64,000 bases of DNA from Neobacillus sp. SuZ13 (lineage in GTDB: Bacteria > Bacillota > Bacilli > Bacillales > Cytobacillaceae). A model generated the notes under the pieces. It had not been told where the DNA came from and made no database searches. It saw only the letters and a program-made list of their open reading frames with translations. Every line of letters begins with the position of its first letter. Within the stretch, counting starts at the first letter, position 1. The position numbers and the translations under genes were made by a program. The stretch lies in NCBI RefSeq assembly GCF_030123365.1, contig NZ_CP126107.1:4301501-4365500 (forward strand), written 5' to 3'. This document shows, piece after piece, positions 17,554-27,076 of the stretch.

Positions 17554-18720
17554 TTATTTTACTACTGTTTGACTAAATTCATTTTTCATTTTTTCCAATG
17601 CTTCTTTGTTAGTTATTAAATCATATCCAGTTAATGCAAGAGCCAATGCTCCTCTTGAAAGAATCTGGTGGGAGTTATCAGTGATTGTTAAGTCGGCAAA
17701 TTCCCTTGTGTGAGCAATTAATCCAGGCGAATCAAGACCAATATAAGGATGAATGGCTGGCACAACATGACTGACATTTCCCATATCAATGGAACCATAT
17801 GAGTCTTTCGCTTTCTTTACCTGCTTAACACCGGTAGTTAACAAATTGGCAGTAAATAACTGGGAAAGGGTTTGATTGGTCACCATATTATCATAGCTTA
17901 ATTCATAATTTTCAATATGCAGCTCTGCCCCTGTCATCGAAGATGCCCCTTTTGCAATGCTAATTACCTTTTGAACCACTTCATTTAGATAGCTGCGATC
18001 CTTGGCACGAACATAAAACTGAGCTACGGCTTTATCTGGGACGATATTCGCTGCTACTCCGCCTTCTTTAATAATTCCATGGATTCTAACATCTGAAGTC
18101 ACATGTTGACGCAGCGCATTGATCCCATTAAATAATTGAATGACTGCATCCAGAGCATTAATTCCCATCTCTGGGGAAGCTGCCGCATGACTGGTCCTGC
18201 CACGGAAATCGAACTGAATCGCATCCATTGCTAGAGATTCACCACTTTCATAGGATTCATCAGCAGGATGTAAAATCATCGCAGCATCGATTTCATCAAA
18301 AATGCCATGTTCAGCCATCGGCACTTTGGCACCATTTGTTTCTTCAGCAGGTGTTCCTAAGACCACCACACGTCCGCCAATTTCATCTACCACTTTACTT
18401 AAAGTTACTCCAGCACCGGCACTCATCGTCCCGATCAAATTATGGCCGCATCCATGCCCAACCTCAGGCAACGCGTCGTATTCAGATAAATAAGCAATCG
18501 TTGGGCCATCCTTCTTGCTATCATAAACGGCTTTAAAGGATGTTGACCTGCCAACGATTCCCTTTTCAACAACAAAATTATGTTCTTCAAGGAACTCTAT
18601 TAACCGTTTACTAGATTCAAATTCTTGATCCCCTAATTCGGGATGATGATACAGTGTATCACTAATTTCCCATAATCTATTTTGAATTTTTTCTAAATAA
18701 TTTTTTAATACATTTTTCAT
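17554..18720 (-). CDS. M20 family amidohydrolase (M20D/AbgB-like)
   Basis: 388-residue metal-dependent amidohydrolase. Motifs include YLSEYDALPEVGHGCGHNLIG (near residues 77-97) with metal-ligand residues, GTPAEETNGAK (near 120), and a long lid domain around FRGRTSHAAASPEMGINALDAV. The family cleaves N-acyl amino acids or dipeptides, including p-aminobenzoyl-glutamate and Xaa-Lys/Orn dipeptides. The substrate here cannot be assigned. The gene directly upstream of the art transporter suggests a role in amino acid salvage, but they have separate terminators. Confidence 0.83.
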   Translation of the reverse strand: MKNVLKNYLEKIQNRLWEISDTLYHHPELGDQEFESSKRLIEFLEEHNFVVEKGIVGRSTSFKAVYDSKKDGPTIAYLSEYDALPEVGHGCGHNLIGTMSAGAGVTLSKVVDEIGGRVVVLGTPAEETNGAKVPMAEHGIFDEIDAAMILHPADESYESGESLAMDAIQFDFRGRTSHAAASPEMGINALDAVIQLFNGINALRQHVTSDVRIHGIIKEGGVAANIVPDKAVAQFYVRAKDRSYLNEVVQKVISIAKGASSMTGAELHIENYELSYDNMVTNQTLSQLFTANLLTTGVKQVKKAKDSYGSIDMGNVSHVVPAIHPYIGLDSPGLIAHTREFADLTITDNSHQILSRGALALALTGYDLITNKEALEKMKNEFSQTVVK

Positions 18721-18799
18721 GATGAAAATCTCCTCTATATTATGATTAAAATTGCGAAATAATTAATAAATATACATCAAAATATTCATTTCGACAAGA

Positions 18800-18835
18800 A
18801 AAAAAGCCAAATCAATATATGATTTGGCTTTTTTC
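18800..18835. terminator. Rho-independent terminator of brxB
   Basis: AAAAAGCCAAATCA pairs with TGATTTGGCTTTTT around a 4-base loop, just downstream of brxB on the minus strand. Confidence 0.92.
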
Positions 18836-18846
18836 GTATTCGTTTA

Positions 18847-19293
18847 TTATACTTCTTCACAATGTTGATCAAATTCATTTTGAAGTTTCGATACAACTGT
18901 TGCAGGATCATAGCCCTCTATTTGATGTCTTTCCACCATTGAAATAATCTTACCATCCTTTAATAGGGCAAATGACGGCGAGGATGGTGGATAACCAGTG
19001 AAATAGCTTCTAGCCTTTTCAGTTGCTTCCTTATCTTGCCCTGCAAAAACAGTGACAAGGTGATCAGGGCGCTTATCATAATGCAGGGCATGTGCTGCCG
19101 CAGGACGTGCCACGCCGCCAGCACAACCACAGACGGAATTAATCATAACTAAAGTAGTCCCTTTTTGGTCAAGAGCTTCTTCCACTTCCTCAGGTGTTGT
19201 CAGTTCTTTATATCCAGCAGACACGATTTCTTGACGTGCCTGTTTCACAACATCATTCATAAAGAAATTAAAATCCATGCTCATTAAATTCAC
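18847..19293 (-). CDS. brxB: Bacilliredoxin BrxB (YqiW)
   Basis: 148-residue thioredoxin-fold protein with the diagnostic CGC active site in NSVCGCAGGVARPA (near residues 53-57). Bacilliredoxins remove bacillithiol from S-bacillithiolated proteins. YPPSSPSFALLKDGKIISMVERHQIEGYDP is also family-typical. Its presence implies that the organism makes bacillithiol. It stands alone between two terminator regions, as yqiW does near the bkd/mut genes in related bacilli. Confidence 0.94.
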   Translation of the reverse strand: MNLMSMDFNFFMNDVVKQARQEIVSAGYKELTTPEEVEEALDQKGTTLVMINSVCGCAGGVARPAAAHALHYDKRPDHLVTVFAGQDKEATEKARSYFTGYPPSSPSFALLKDGKIISMVERHQIEGYDPATVVSKLQNEFDQHCEEV

Positions 19294-19395
19294 TCCTTAG
19301 ATTTATGCCTATACCTACATATTAACAGTAAAAATATGTTTTTTTCAAATGAAGAATCTCAATACTTTAGAAGAATTTAATGGCTGCTTCACTTT

Positions 19396-20511
19396 CTATC
19401 CTAAATAAATAGTAAATAACTCATCAACAGCTGTAGCCACTGTCTTTTCTCCTGCGATTACTTCATTTTCTAAAGTTGATAGGATACTTTTCACACCATT
19501 ATGATGAAAAAAATGAAATTGAAGTTGGTCAGTAATCAGCGAATAGAGCCATTCTTTCGCCTGGTTTTTTCTTCTTTCGAACAGCACACCTGATGTTTTA
19601 CCTTTTTGCTCAAAGGACTGAATGACATTCCAAACATCCTTTATCCCCTCTTGAGTCAACGAAGAACATGTATAGGCTTTAGTTGCCCAGCCCTTTGTGG
19701 CGGGATGAAGAAAATGAAGAATACGGTTGTACTCTTTTCTCGTCTGCTCAGCGATTTGTTTGTTCTCACCATCAGCTTTATGAACAAGGACAGCATCAGC
19801 CAATTCCATAATCCCTTTTTTCATCCCTTGTAATTCGTCGCCCGCACCTGTAAGAACTAACAGCATGAAAAAGTCTACCATATCTCTAATAATCACTTCA
19901 CTTTGCCCAACCCCGACTGTTTCGATTAAGATGACATCAAAACCGGCTGCCTCACAAATTAACATGGCCTCTCTCGTCTTCCGATGAACCCCGCCTAGTT
20001 TTCCTGCGGTAGGAGAAGGACGGATAAAGGCACGAGGGTTCCTTGATAACTGCTCCATCCTTGTTTTGTCTCCAAGGATACTGCCGCCGCTTATGCTTGA
20101 GCTTGGGTCAATGGCTAAAACCGCTACACGATGTCCTAAGCTGCAAAGGTACGTACCAAAGGTTTCGATAAAGGTACTTTTCCCTGCACCGGGAACACCT
20201 GTTATTCCAATTCGGATAGCTTTCCCACTTTTAGGCAGGAGTTTCTGCAGTAGCTGTTGTGCTTTTTGAAAATGCTGCTCTGCATTACTCTCAACAAGCG
20301 TAATAGCCCTAGCTAAAAGACTCCTATCGCCCCTTATTACTCCTTCATAGAGCTCTTCCACCGTCGGTTCAGAACTTTTGCGCTTTTGAAAGCGGATATT
20401 TGGTTGGATGGATGATGCTTGACCCTCTTGTTCTTGACCTTTTCTTATCACACTTGAGCATTTATCTGGATCGTTTGGATCGATCCATTCCGGCTTTTGA
20501 TCAAGAGACAT
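19396..20511 (-). CDS. meaB: Methylmalonyl-CoA mutase-associated GTPase MeaB
   Basis: 371-residue G3E-type P-loop GTPase that chaperones B12 loading and protects the mutase. The P-loop GVPGAGKST lies near residue 102, IDPSSSISGGSILGDKTRM near 137, the switch GVGQSE near 200, and the base-recognition motif HKAD near 248. The N-terminal ~60 residues, with a charged segment RKRKSSEPT, are longer than in minimal homologues. The start ATG overlaps the mutB stop (TAATG), indicating translational coupling with the mutase subunits. Confidence 0.94.
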   Translation of the reverse strand: MSLDQKPEWIDPNDPDKCSSVIRKGQEQEGQASSIQPNIRFQKRKSSEPTVEELYEGVIRGDRSLLARAITLVESNAEQHFQKAQQLLQKLLPKSGKAIRIGITGVPGAGKSTFIETFGTYLCSLGHRVAVLAIDPSSSISGGSILGDKTRMEQLSRNPRAFIRPSPTAGKLGGVHRKTREAMLICEAAGFDVILIETVGVGQSEVIIRDMVDFFMLLVLTGAGDELQGMKKGIMELADAVLVHKADGENKQIAEQTRKEYNRILHFLHPATKGWATKAYTCSSLTQEGIKDVWNVIQSFEQKGKTSGVLFERRKNQAKEWLYSLITDQLQFHFFHHNGVKSILSTLENEVIAGEKTVATAVDELFTIYLG

Positions 20512-22709
20512 TATTGAGACACTTCCTCATAACCGAGTTTGTGATAAATCTCCTTGACGACCTTTTGTGCGGCAACAGGAATAATTGTACCAGGTCCAAA
20601 GATAGCTGAAGCACCGTGGTCATATAAAAATTGATAATCCTGTGCTGGGATAACGCCGCCAATCACAACCAGAATATCATCTCTGCCAATTAATTTTAAT
20701 TCTTCCACCAATTGCGGGAGAAGCGTCTTATGGCCTGCAGCAAGCGAGCTTATCCCAATCACATGGACATCGTTTTCAACAGCCTGCATCGCTGTTTCCT
20801 CTGGAGTTTGAAATAGAGGGCCAATATCGACATCAAATCCAAGGTCAGCGAAGGCCGTGGCAATCACTTTGGCACCGCGGTCATGACCATCCTGACCCAT
20901 TTTCGCAATCAGTATTCTTGGTCTTCTGCCCTCATTTTCTAAGAATTCATCGGTCATTCTTTTTACTTCATTAATTTCTTCATCATTGCTAAATGCGGTG
21001 CTATAAACGCCGCTGATTGAACGAATCACAGCCCTATGCCTGCTTGCCACTTGCTCTATTGCATCAGAAATTTCCCCAAGCGTGGCTCTCGCCCTTGCTG
21101 CTTGTACAGCTAATTCTAATAGATTCTGTTCACCAGTTTCCGCCGCTTTCGTTAATTTAGTAAGCGTATCTTGTACTTTCTTCTCATCGCGATTAGCTTT
21201 TACTGTATTTAATTTTTCAATTTGTTTCAACCGGACGGCTGTATTATCGATATCCAAAATATCAATCGCTTCTTCCTTTTCTAGTCGGTAACGATTGACG
21301 CCGATAATAGTTTCCTTCCCAGAATCAATTTGCGCCTGTCTTCTAGCAGCTGCTTCTTCAATTCTCATCTTAGGCAGACCAGTTTCAATTGCCTTGGCCA
21401 TTCCACCAAGATTTTCAATCTCTTCAATATGTGTCCATGCTCTATTAACCAATTCATCTGTTAATTTTTCAACGTAGTAAGAGCCTGCCCATGGATCGAT
21501 GACATTAGTAATCCCCGTTTCCTCTTGCAAAAATAATTGTGTGTTACGGGCAATCCGTGCAGAAAAATCGGTTGGCAGTGCAATTGCTTCATCCAAGGCG
21601 TTCGTATGCAGGGATTGGGTATGCCCCATCGCAGCAGCATGTGCTTCTATCAACGTCCTTGTGACATTATTAAACGGATCTTGCTCAGTTAAACTCCAGC
21701 CGGATGTTTGCGAATGTGTCCGTAACGCTAATGATTTTTCGTTTTTAGGAGAAAATGATTTCATCATTTTAGCCCAAATCAATCGAGCAGCGCGCATTTT
21801 AGCTACTTCCATGAAGTAATTCATCCCAATTGCCCAGAAAAAGGACAATCTTGGCGCAAATGAGTCGATTTCAATACCTGCCTTAAGACCTGTACGTACA
21901 TATTCCAAGCCATCGGCAAGAGTGTATGCCAGTTCTAAATCCGCTGGTGCCCCCGCCTCCTGCATATGATAACCGGAAATACTAATACTATTAAACTTTG
22001 GCATGTGTTTGGACGTATATTCAAAGATATCAGCTATTATTTTCATAGACATTTCAGGCGGATAAATATAGGTGTTTCGGACCATATATTCTTTTAAAAT
22101 ATCATTCTGAATGGTACCAGCCAGTTTCTCCTGACTAACACCTTGTTCTTCAGCAGTCACGATGAAAAAGGCAAGTATCGGCAGAACTGCCCCGTTCATG
22201 GTCATTGATACGGACATCTGGTCTAACGGTATTCCCTCAAACAATGTCTTCATATCAAGAATGGAATCGATCGCCACACCTGCTTTACCGACATCTCCAA
22301 CTACTCGTGGATGATCGGAGTCATAGCCGCGATGTGTAGCTAAATCAAAAGCAACTGATAATCCCTTTTGTCCCATTGCTAGATTTCGGCGATAAAAAGC
22401 ATTGCTTTCCTCAGCTGTTGAAAAACCTGCATATTGTCTAACCGTCCATGGACGGTTGACATACATGGTTGGATACGGTCCTCTTGTATAAGGAGGGAGC
22501 CCAGGAAGATCATCAATATGCGGAAGATCATTACGATCTTCTTTTGTATAAAGCGGTTTTAGAATGATTTGTTCATTCGTCTCAAACAGTAAATCATCGA
22601 TCGAACCATTTATTTCTTGATCGACTTTTTGCTGCCACTCTTTTTTTGTGATAAATTTCTGTTCATCAAATAAGGAAATATTTTGAAAATCAGGCTTTTG
22701 TTTCTTCAA
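20511..22709 (-). CDS. mutB: Methylmalonyl-CoA mutase large (catalytic) subunit
   Basis: 732 residues. The N-terminal TIM barrel carries the acyl-CoA-binding region PYTRGPYPTMYVNRPWTVRQYAGFSTAEESN, and the C-terminal B12 domain carries the DxHxxG motif in KMGQDGHDRGAKVIA (His ligand) plus SSLAAGH and GGVIP. It converts L-methylmalonyl-CoA to succinyl-CoA with adenosylcobalamin. It overlaps the small-subunit gene by 20 bp upstream and meaB by one base downstream. Length fits the family. Confidence 0.96.
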   Translation of the reverse strand: MKKQKPDFQNISLFDEQKFITKKEWQQKVDQEINGSIDDLLFETNEQIILKPLYTKEDRNDLPHIDDLPGLPPYTRGPYPTMYVNRPWTVRQYAGFSTAEESNAFYRRNLAMGQKGLSVAFDLATHRGYDSDHPRVVGDVGKAGVAIDSILDMKTLFEGIPLDQMSVSMTMNGAVLPILAFFIVTAEEQGVSQEKLAGTIQNDILKEYMVRNTYIYPPEMSMKIIADIFEYTSKHMPKFNSISISGYHMQEAGAPADLELAYTLADGLEYVRTGLKAGIEIDSFAPRLSFFWAIGMNYFMEVAKMRAARLIWAKMMKSFSPKNEKSLALRTHSQTSGWSLTEQDPFNNVTRTLIEAHAAAMGHTQSLHTNALDEAIALPTDFSARIARNTQLFLQEETGITNVIDPWAGSYYVEKLTDELVNRAWTHIEEIENLGGMAKAIETGLPKMRIEEAAARRQAQIDSGKETIIGVNRYRLEKEEAIDILDIDNTAVRLKQIEKLNTVKANRDEKKVQDTLTKLTKAAETGEQNLLELAVQAARARATLGEISDAIEQVASRHRAVIRSISGVYSTAFSNDEEINEVKRMTDEFLENEGRRPRILIAKMGQDGHDRGAKVIATAFADLGFDVDIGPLFQTPEETAMQAVENDVHVIGISSLAAGHKTLLPQLVEELKLIGRDDILVVIGGVIPAQDYQFLYDHGASAIFGPGTIIPVAAQKVVKEIYHKLGYEEVSQ

Positions 22710-24588
22710 CCTTACTCACCTCCAAATCCCTTATAATAGACAACAGCGTTTCATAGCAATTGCTTTTCACATGGATAAACTGCTTAATACCTTCTTCCAG
22801 CCAAAGATCCTGTTTTTCTTTTTCTGGGAGTCCCGCTAAGTAAAAAATCCGCTCAGGAAATTCGGTTTTAAGAATCTTTAGGATGTCATGTCCAATTATT
22901 TCATATTGATCATTCGTTCCACATAAGCAATAGTGCTTTGCAGGATGTTCTAAAACGAATTGTCTGGCATTCTCAACAGTTATAATAGAATTACTTACAA
23001 GCGCTTTCAAACCTCCGGCTGCGAGAAATCCCTTCATAAAATCAAGCCTTGCTTTATGCTGTTTTAATCCTCCGAGACAAATCATACCTACAGAGGGCTT
23101 AGATCCTACTTTTCCTTCGAGATCAACTGACTTTTTTCGTAATTCTTCGAATGGTTCTGCCAATCTACGGTTTGGAATAGCCTCTATATTTATTAATGAG
23201 TTTTCACCATTTGCAAAATATGAATTTTTCGCTGGCGGGTTTTTATATGGTACCATTTCATCCAGATTGGCGTAGACATTGGATCCCACAATACTTTTCC
23301 TTCTTGTTTGGATATCATGAATCTTTTTTTCATAGACCGCCGCTATCTCTTGTTGCAACCATTTAGATTTTAGTACTTCTAAAATCCCTCCATGTGCGTC
23401 AATACGTTGAAAAAATGCCCAAGCTTTTTCAGCAAGTTCATTGGTTAGATGTTCCACATACCAAGAACCCCCAGCAGGATCAATAACCTTTTGCAGATGT
23501 GCTTCTTCCTTCAAAAGCAATTGAGTATTTCTAGCAATTCTATCCGAAAATGAAGTGACTCTTGTGAGATCATCGAAAGGACTCACATGTAAGTACTGAA
23601 TGCCCCCAACCACGGCTGCAAAAGCTTCATTTCCAGCCCTGAGGAGGTTAACATACGGGTCATGTAAGGTTTTTGTGTTAGTAGAAGTTTCAACAGCAAT
23701 ATTCATCCTGGAATTCTCTTCATTAGCTCCATAAACACTGCTCACACGGCTCCATAGGACACGGGCAGCGCGAAGTTTTGCGATTTCCATGAAGAAATTG
23801 CTGCCAATGGAGAATTGGAAAATCATTTTTGAAAAGATCGTATCTAGATCCATGCCTGCATCCTGAAGATGTTCAAGATAGAATATCCCCTCAGCAATTG
23901 CAATCCCCAGTTCTTGAGCTGCACTTGAACCACCATTATGATAGGCACTAGTATCAATTAGAATTGTACGCAAGTTGGGAAACTTTACAGCAGAATTACT
24001 AATGTTATTAACCCAGTCATTCAGAAATGCTTCTGAAATAACTCCTTCTTCAGCAAAAATGGCAACAGGATCTGAACCAACATATCCACAGATTTTTTCG
24101 CTAACATCTTCGTGCTCTACTATTGCTTCTAATTCAGTGAGGAAAGTGGATTGGTATTCTTTAGCGTTGATTGAAAAGGGATATTGAGTATATGAATCTG
24201 CTAATACCTTTCCTAGGGTTTGATCCCCACCTAACAGATTTTTCGAGACATTAAATGAAATGGCTGATTGACCTTTTTTAAATGATTGTTGGAGTTTTGC
24301 CTGCAGATCTTCTACCGTTTGGCAGGATAGTCGTTGAGCAACCTTCCAGTCATTTTTCAAGTAACCTAATGGATAGATCCCTCTTCTAAAATCTGAACCT
24401 CCTGGATATTCCGGTACCTGACACTCATCTTGACGGGTGTAAAGCGGTTTCAAAATAATCTCTTCATATGTAATAGTTTGTAAAGATTCAACCGATTTTC
24501 CTTTTAAGGATTGCTCTGCTTTTTCTGTCCATGCTTGTTCTGATATTGAAGGAAAAGACTGATTCTTTAAATTTTTCAAACTCCTCAT
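22690..24588 (-). CDS. mutA: Methylmalonyl-CoA mutase small subunit
   Basis: 632 residues, homologous to the large subunit through the barrel (YTRQDE...GSDFRRGIYPLG; GGSWYVEHLTNELAEKAWAFFQ). The C-terminal cobalamin-like domain is degenerate and lacks the DxHxxG histidine, as is normal for the non-catalytic subunit. It is the first gene of the mutA-mutB-meaB operon. The upstream region to the bkdB terminator is only about 90 bp and contains the likely promoter. Confidence 0.94.
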   Translation of the reverse strand: MRSLKNLKNQSFPSISEQAWTEKAEQSLKGKSVESLQTITYEEIILKPLYTRQDECQVPEYPGGSDFRRGIYPLGYLKNDWKVAQRLSCQTVEDLQAKLQQSFKKGQSAISFNVSKNLLGGDQTLGKVLADSYTQYPFSINAKEYQSTFLTELEAIVEHEDVSEKICGYVGSDPVAIFAEEGVISEAFLNDWVNNISNSAVKFPNLRTILIDTSAYHNGGSSAAQELGIAIAEGIFYLEHLQDAGMDLDTIFSKMIFQFSIGSNFFMEIAKLRAARVLWSRVSSVYGANEENSRMNIAVETSTNTKTLHDPYVNLLRAGNEAFAAVVGGIQYLHVSPFDDLTRVTSFSDRIARNTQLLLKEEAHLQKVIDPAGGSWYVEHLTNELAEKAWAFFQRIDAHGGILEVLKSKWLQQEIAAVYEKKIHDIQTRRKSIVGSNVYANLDEMVPYKNPPAKNSYFANGENSLINIEAIPNRRLAEPFEELRKKSVDLEGKVGSKPSVGMICLGGLKQHKARLDFMKGFLAAGGLKALVSNSIITVENARQFVLEHPAKHYCLCGTNDQYEIIGHDILKILKTEFPERIFYLAGLPEKEKQDLWLEEGIKQFIHVKSNCYETLLSIIRDLEVSKVEETKA

Positions 24589-24676
24589 CCCCCTCTCGAC
24601 TCAATTGAATTAAAATTCAAATAATTCTACCTACTACTATTTTATGGTACAAACACATTTCAAGCAATCTAAAAAC

Positions 24677-24712
24677 AAACAACCGCTGCCATGCCTGGTA
24701 GCGGTTGTTTTG
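24677..24712 (-). terminator. Rho-independent terminator of the bkd operon
   Basis: ACAACCGCT and AGCGGTTGT pair, extended inside by CCA/TGG, with flanking T/A runs just beyond bkdB. Confidence 0.92.
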
Positions 24713-24714
24713 TT

Positions 24715-26016
24715 TTAATAAATCGAAGTCGTTGATTTTGAAGTATTTTCTAGTATTTCTTTCACTCGTTGTAAGAAACGTCCGCAAACGAGGCCGTCTA
24801 ATACTCTATGATCGAGCGACATACATAAATTCACGATATCACGAACAGCAATCATTCCATTATTCATGACGACTGGTCGTTTGACGATGGACTCTACTTG
24901 AAGAATAGCTGCTTGTGGATAATTGATGATACCCATTGATTGAACAGATCCAAAGGAACCCGTATTGTTCACCGTGAAGGTTCCGCCTTGCATATCTTCA
25001 GATCTTAGTTTCCCGGTTCTCACTTTGACAGCAAGCTCAGAGATTTCACGTGCAATCCCCTTGATTGTTTTTTCATCGGCCTGTTTAATGACAGGTACAT
25101 AGAGTGCATCATCCGTAGCCACTGCAATTGAAATATTGATATCTTTCTTTTGGATGATTTTATCCCCTGCCCACATAGAATTGATTTGTGGGAATTCTTT
25201 TAACGCCTGTGCAACAGCCTTCACAAAGAATGCAAAGAAAGTTAAATTAAAGCCTTCTTTTTTCTTAAACTCATCTTTTATAGAGTTACGGTACTCCACC
25301 AAATTCGTGGCGTCCACTTCAATCATCGTCCAAGCATGCGGTGCTTCGTGTTTGCTTCGCAGCATATTAGCAGCAATCGCTTTACGGATGCCTGTGACTG
25401 GAATTTCAATGTCACCAACCGCTACTGGAATATTCACAGCTTGAGCAGGTGCCGTTGGCTGGGCAACTTGCGGAGCCTCTTGTTTTGGTGCCTTGATAAC
25501 GGCAGGCTCATTTATCGCTTCTACATTTTGTCCCGCTTCAGGAATATTACCCGATTCAATAAGTTTTAAGAGATCTTTCCTCGTAATTCGTCCACCTGCA
25601 CCGGTGCCTGACACCCTAGTTAAATCAATGCCATGTTCTTGAGAGATTTTAAGGACAGCGGGCGAGTAACGTGCTTTATTGCCTTGTTCAGTTTGTTCCA
25701 CATTTTCTGGTGCACTTGCTGGTGTGCTTGGGCTTGCTGCAACAGATGCTTCAGGACCTTCTTCAGTTGTACCACCTTCCAAAGCTATTGTGCAAATTTG
25801 CTCCCCAACGGCTAAGGTATCACCTTCTTCAGCAATTAGTTCCTTAATTACACCTGAAAAGGAGGATGGGATTTCCGCATTTACCTTATCTGTCATCACT
25901 TCTGCCAGGGGGTCGTATTTATTTACTTTATCTCCTACAGATACAAGCCATTTGCTTATCGTACCTTCGGTTACACTCTCCCCTAACTGAGGCATTTTAA
26001 TTTGTTCAATTACCAC
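24715..26016 (-). CDS. bkdB: Branched-chain 2-oxo acid dehydrogenase E2 (dihydrolipoyl acyltransferase)
   Basis: 433 residues with the classic three-part layout. A lipoyl domain (residues 1-80) has the modified lysine in MTDKVNAEIPSS. After an Ala/Pro/Glu-rich linker comes a peripheral subunit-binding domain (RYSPAVLKISQEHGIDLTRVSGTG, near 118-150). After a second linker comes the catalytic core, ending in SLDHRVLDGLVCGRF with the active His and Asp. It passes acyl groups from E1 to CoA. It is the last gene of the bkd operon. A truncated family B repeat sits between it and bkdAB. Confidence 0.95.
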   Translation of the reverse strand: MVIEQIKMPQLGESVTEGTISKWLVSVGDKVNKYDPLAEVMTDKVNAEIPSSFSGVIKELIAEEGDTLAVGEQICTIALEGGTTEEGPEASVAASPSTPASAPENVEQTEQGNKARYSPAVLKISQEHGIDLTRVSGTGAGGRITRKDLLKLIESGNIPEAGQNVEAINEPAVIKAPKQEAPQVAQPTAPAQAVNIPVAVGDIEIPVTGIRKAIAANMLRSKHEAPHAWTMIEVDATNLVEYRNSIKDEFKKKEGFNLTFFAFFVKAVAQALKEFPQINSMWAGDKIIQKKDINISIAVATDDALYVPVIKQADEKTIKGIAREISELAVKVRTGKLRSEDMQGGTFTVNNTGSFGSVQSMGIINYPQAAILQVESIVKRPVVMNNGMIAVRDIVNLCMSLDHRVLDGLVCGRFLQRVKEILENTSKSTTSIY

Positions 26017-26034
26017 TATTTACACACTCCTATT

Positions 26035-26080
26035 GTCCAGCACTGGCGCCTAACCCCATTCAGTTGCCAGGGCTTTCGTT
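26035..26080 (-). repeat. Truncated family B repeat in the bkdAB-bkdB spacer
   Basis: GTCCAGCACTGGCGCCTAACCCC at the left matches the GTCCAGC...GCGCCTAG end of the full-length copies; the rest is missing or diverged. The bkdAB stop codon abuts its right side. Confidence 0.6.
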
Positions 26081-27064
26081 TTAGTACTCAGCTAGTTCGC
26101 GCATCGCTTTTTCGACTTTATCTGGATTTACCATAAAGAATTTTTCCATTGTTGGCGAATACGGCATGGCCGGAACATCTGGTCCAGCTAACCGCATAAT
26201 TGGTGCATCTAATTCGAATAAGCAATTTTCTGCAATGATTGCAGCGACTTCGCTAATAATACTGCCTTCTTTTGTATCCTCTGTAATTAGAAGAACTTTA
26301 CCCGTTTTTGATGCCGCCTCAATAATAGCTTCTTTATCTAGAGGATAGACAGTTCTCAAATCAAGAATATGAACGGAAATACCATCTTTCGCTAATTTTT
26401 CCGCTGCTTGAAGGGCAAAATGAACACAGAGACCATACGTAATGACAGTAATATCTTCTCCTTCGCGCTTTACATCTGCTTTCCCAATTGGCAGGGTGTA
26501 ATCATCAGAAGGTACCTCACCTTTAATTAACCGATACGCCCGCTTATGCTCGAAAAATAAAACCGGATCATTATCACGAACTGCAGCCTTTAACAGTCCT
26601 TTTGCATCGTATGGTGTGGACGGCATAACAATTTTTAATCCAGGCTGATTAGCAAATACTGCCTCAACAGATTGGGAATGATATAGTGCACCATGAACCC
26701 CGCCGCCATAGGGAGCACGAATCACCATCGGACAACTCCAGTCATTATTAGAACGATAGCGGATTTTCGCCGCTTCTGAAATAATTTGATTTACTGCCGG
26801 CATGATAAAGTCGGCAAATTGCATTTCGGCAATCGGACGCATGCCGTACATCGCTGCACCAATTCCTACGCCAGCAATGGCTGATTCAGCAAGTGGTGTG
26901 TCAATAACTCGTTCTTCCCCAAATTGATCATATAATCCTTGTGTGGCCTTAAATACTCCGCCTTTTAAACCAACATCTTCACCAAGGACAAAAACCTTTG
27001 GATCTCTTTCCATTTCTTCTCGCATTGCCATTGTAATGGCATCAATATATGAAATTATCGCCAT
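26081..27064 (-). CDS. bkdAB: Branched-chain 2-oxo acid dehydrogenase E1 beta
   Basis: 327-residue transketolase-type beta subunit. The N-terminal pyrimidine-binding half carries LGEDVGLKGGVFKATQGL and TPLAESAIAGVGIGAA, with the conserved glutamate that activates thiamine. The C-terminal transketolase domain carries DLRTVYPLDKEAI. It forms a tetramer with the alpha subunit. The start lies 12 bp after the bkdAA stop. Length is exactly family-typical. Confidence 0.95.
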   Translation of the reverse strand: MAIISYIDAITMAMREEMERDPKVFVLGEDVGLKGGVFKATQGLYDQFGEERVIDTPLAESAIAGVGIGAAMYGMRPIAEMQFADFIMPAVNQIISEAAKIRYRSNNDWSCPMVIRAPYGGGVHGALYHSQSVEAVFANQPGLKIVMPSTPYDAKGLLKAAVRDNDPVLFFEHKRAYRLIKGEVPSDDYTLPIGKADVKREGEDITVITYGLCVHFALQAAEKLAKDGISVHILDLRTVYPLDKEAIIEAASKTGKVLLITEDTKEGSIISEVAAIIAENCLFELDAPIMRLAGPDVPAMPYSPTMEKFFMVNPDKVEKAMRELAEY

Positions 27065-27076
27065 GTTTCATCCCCC

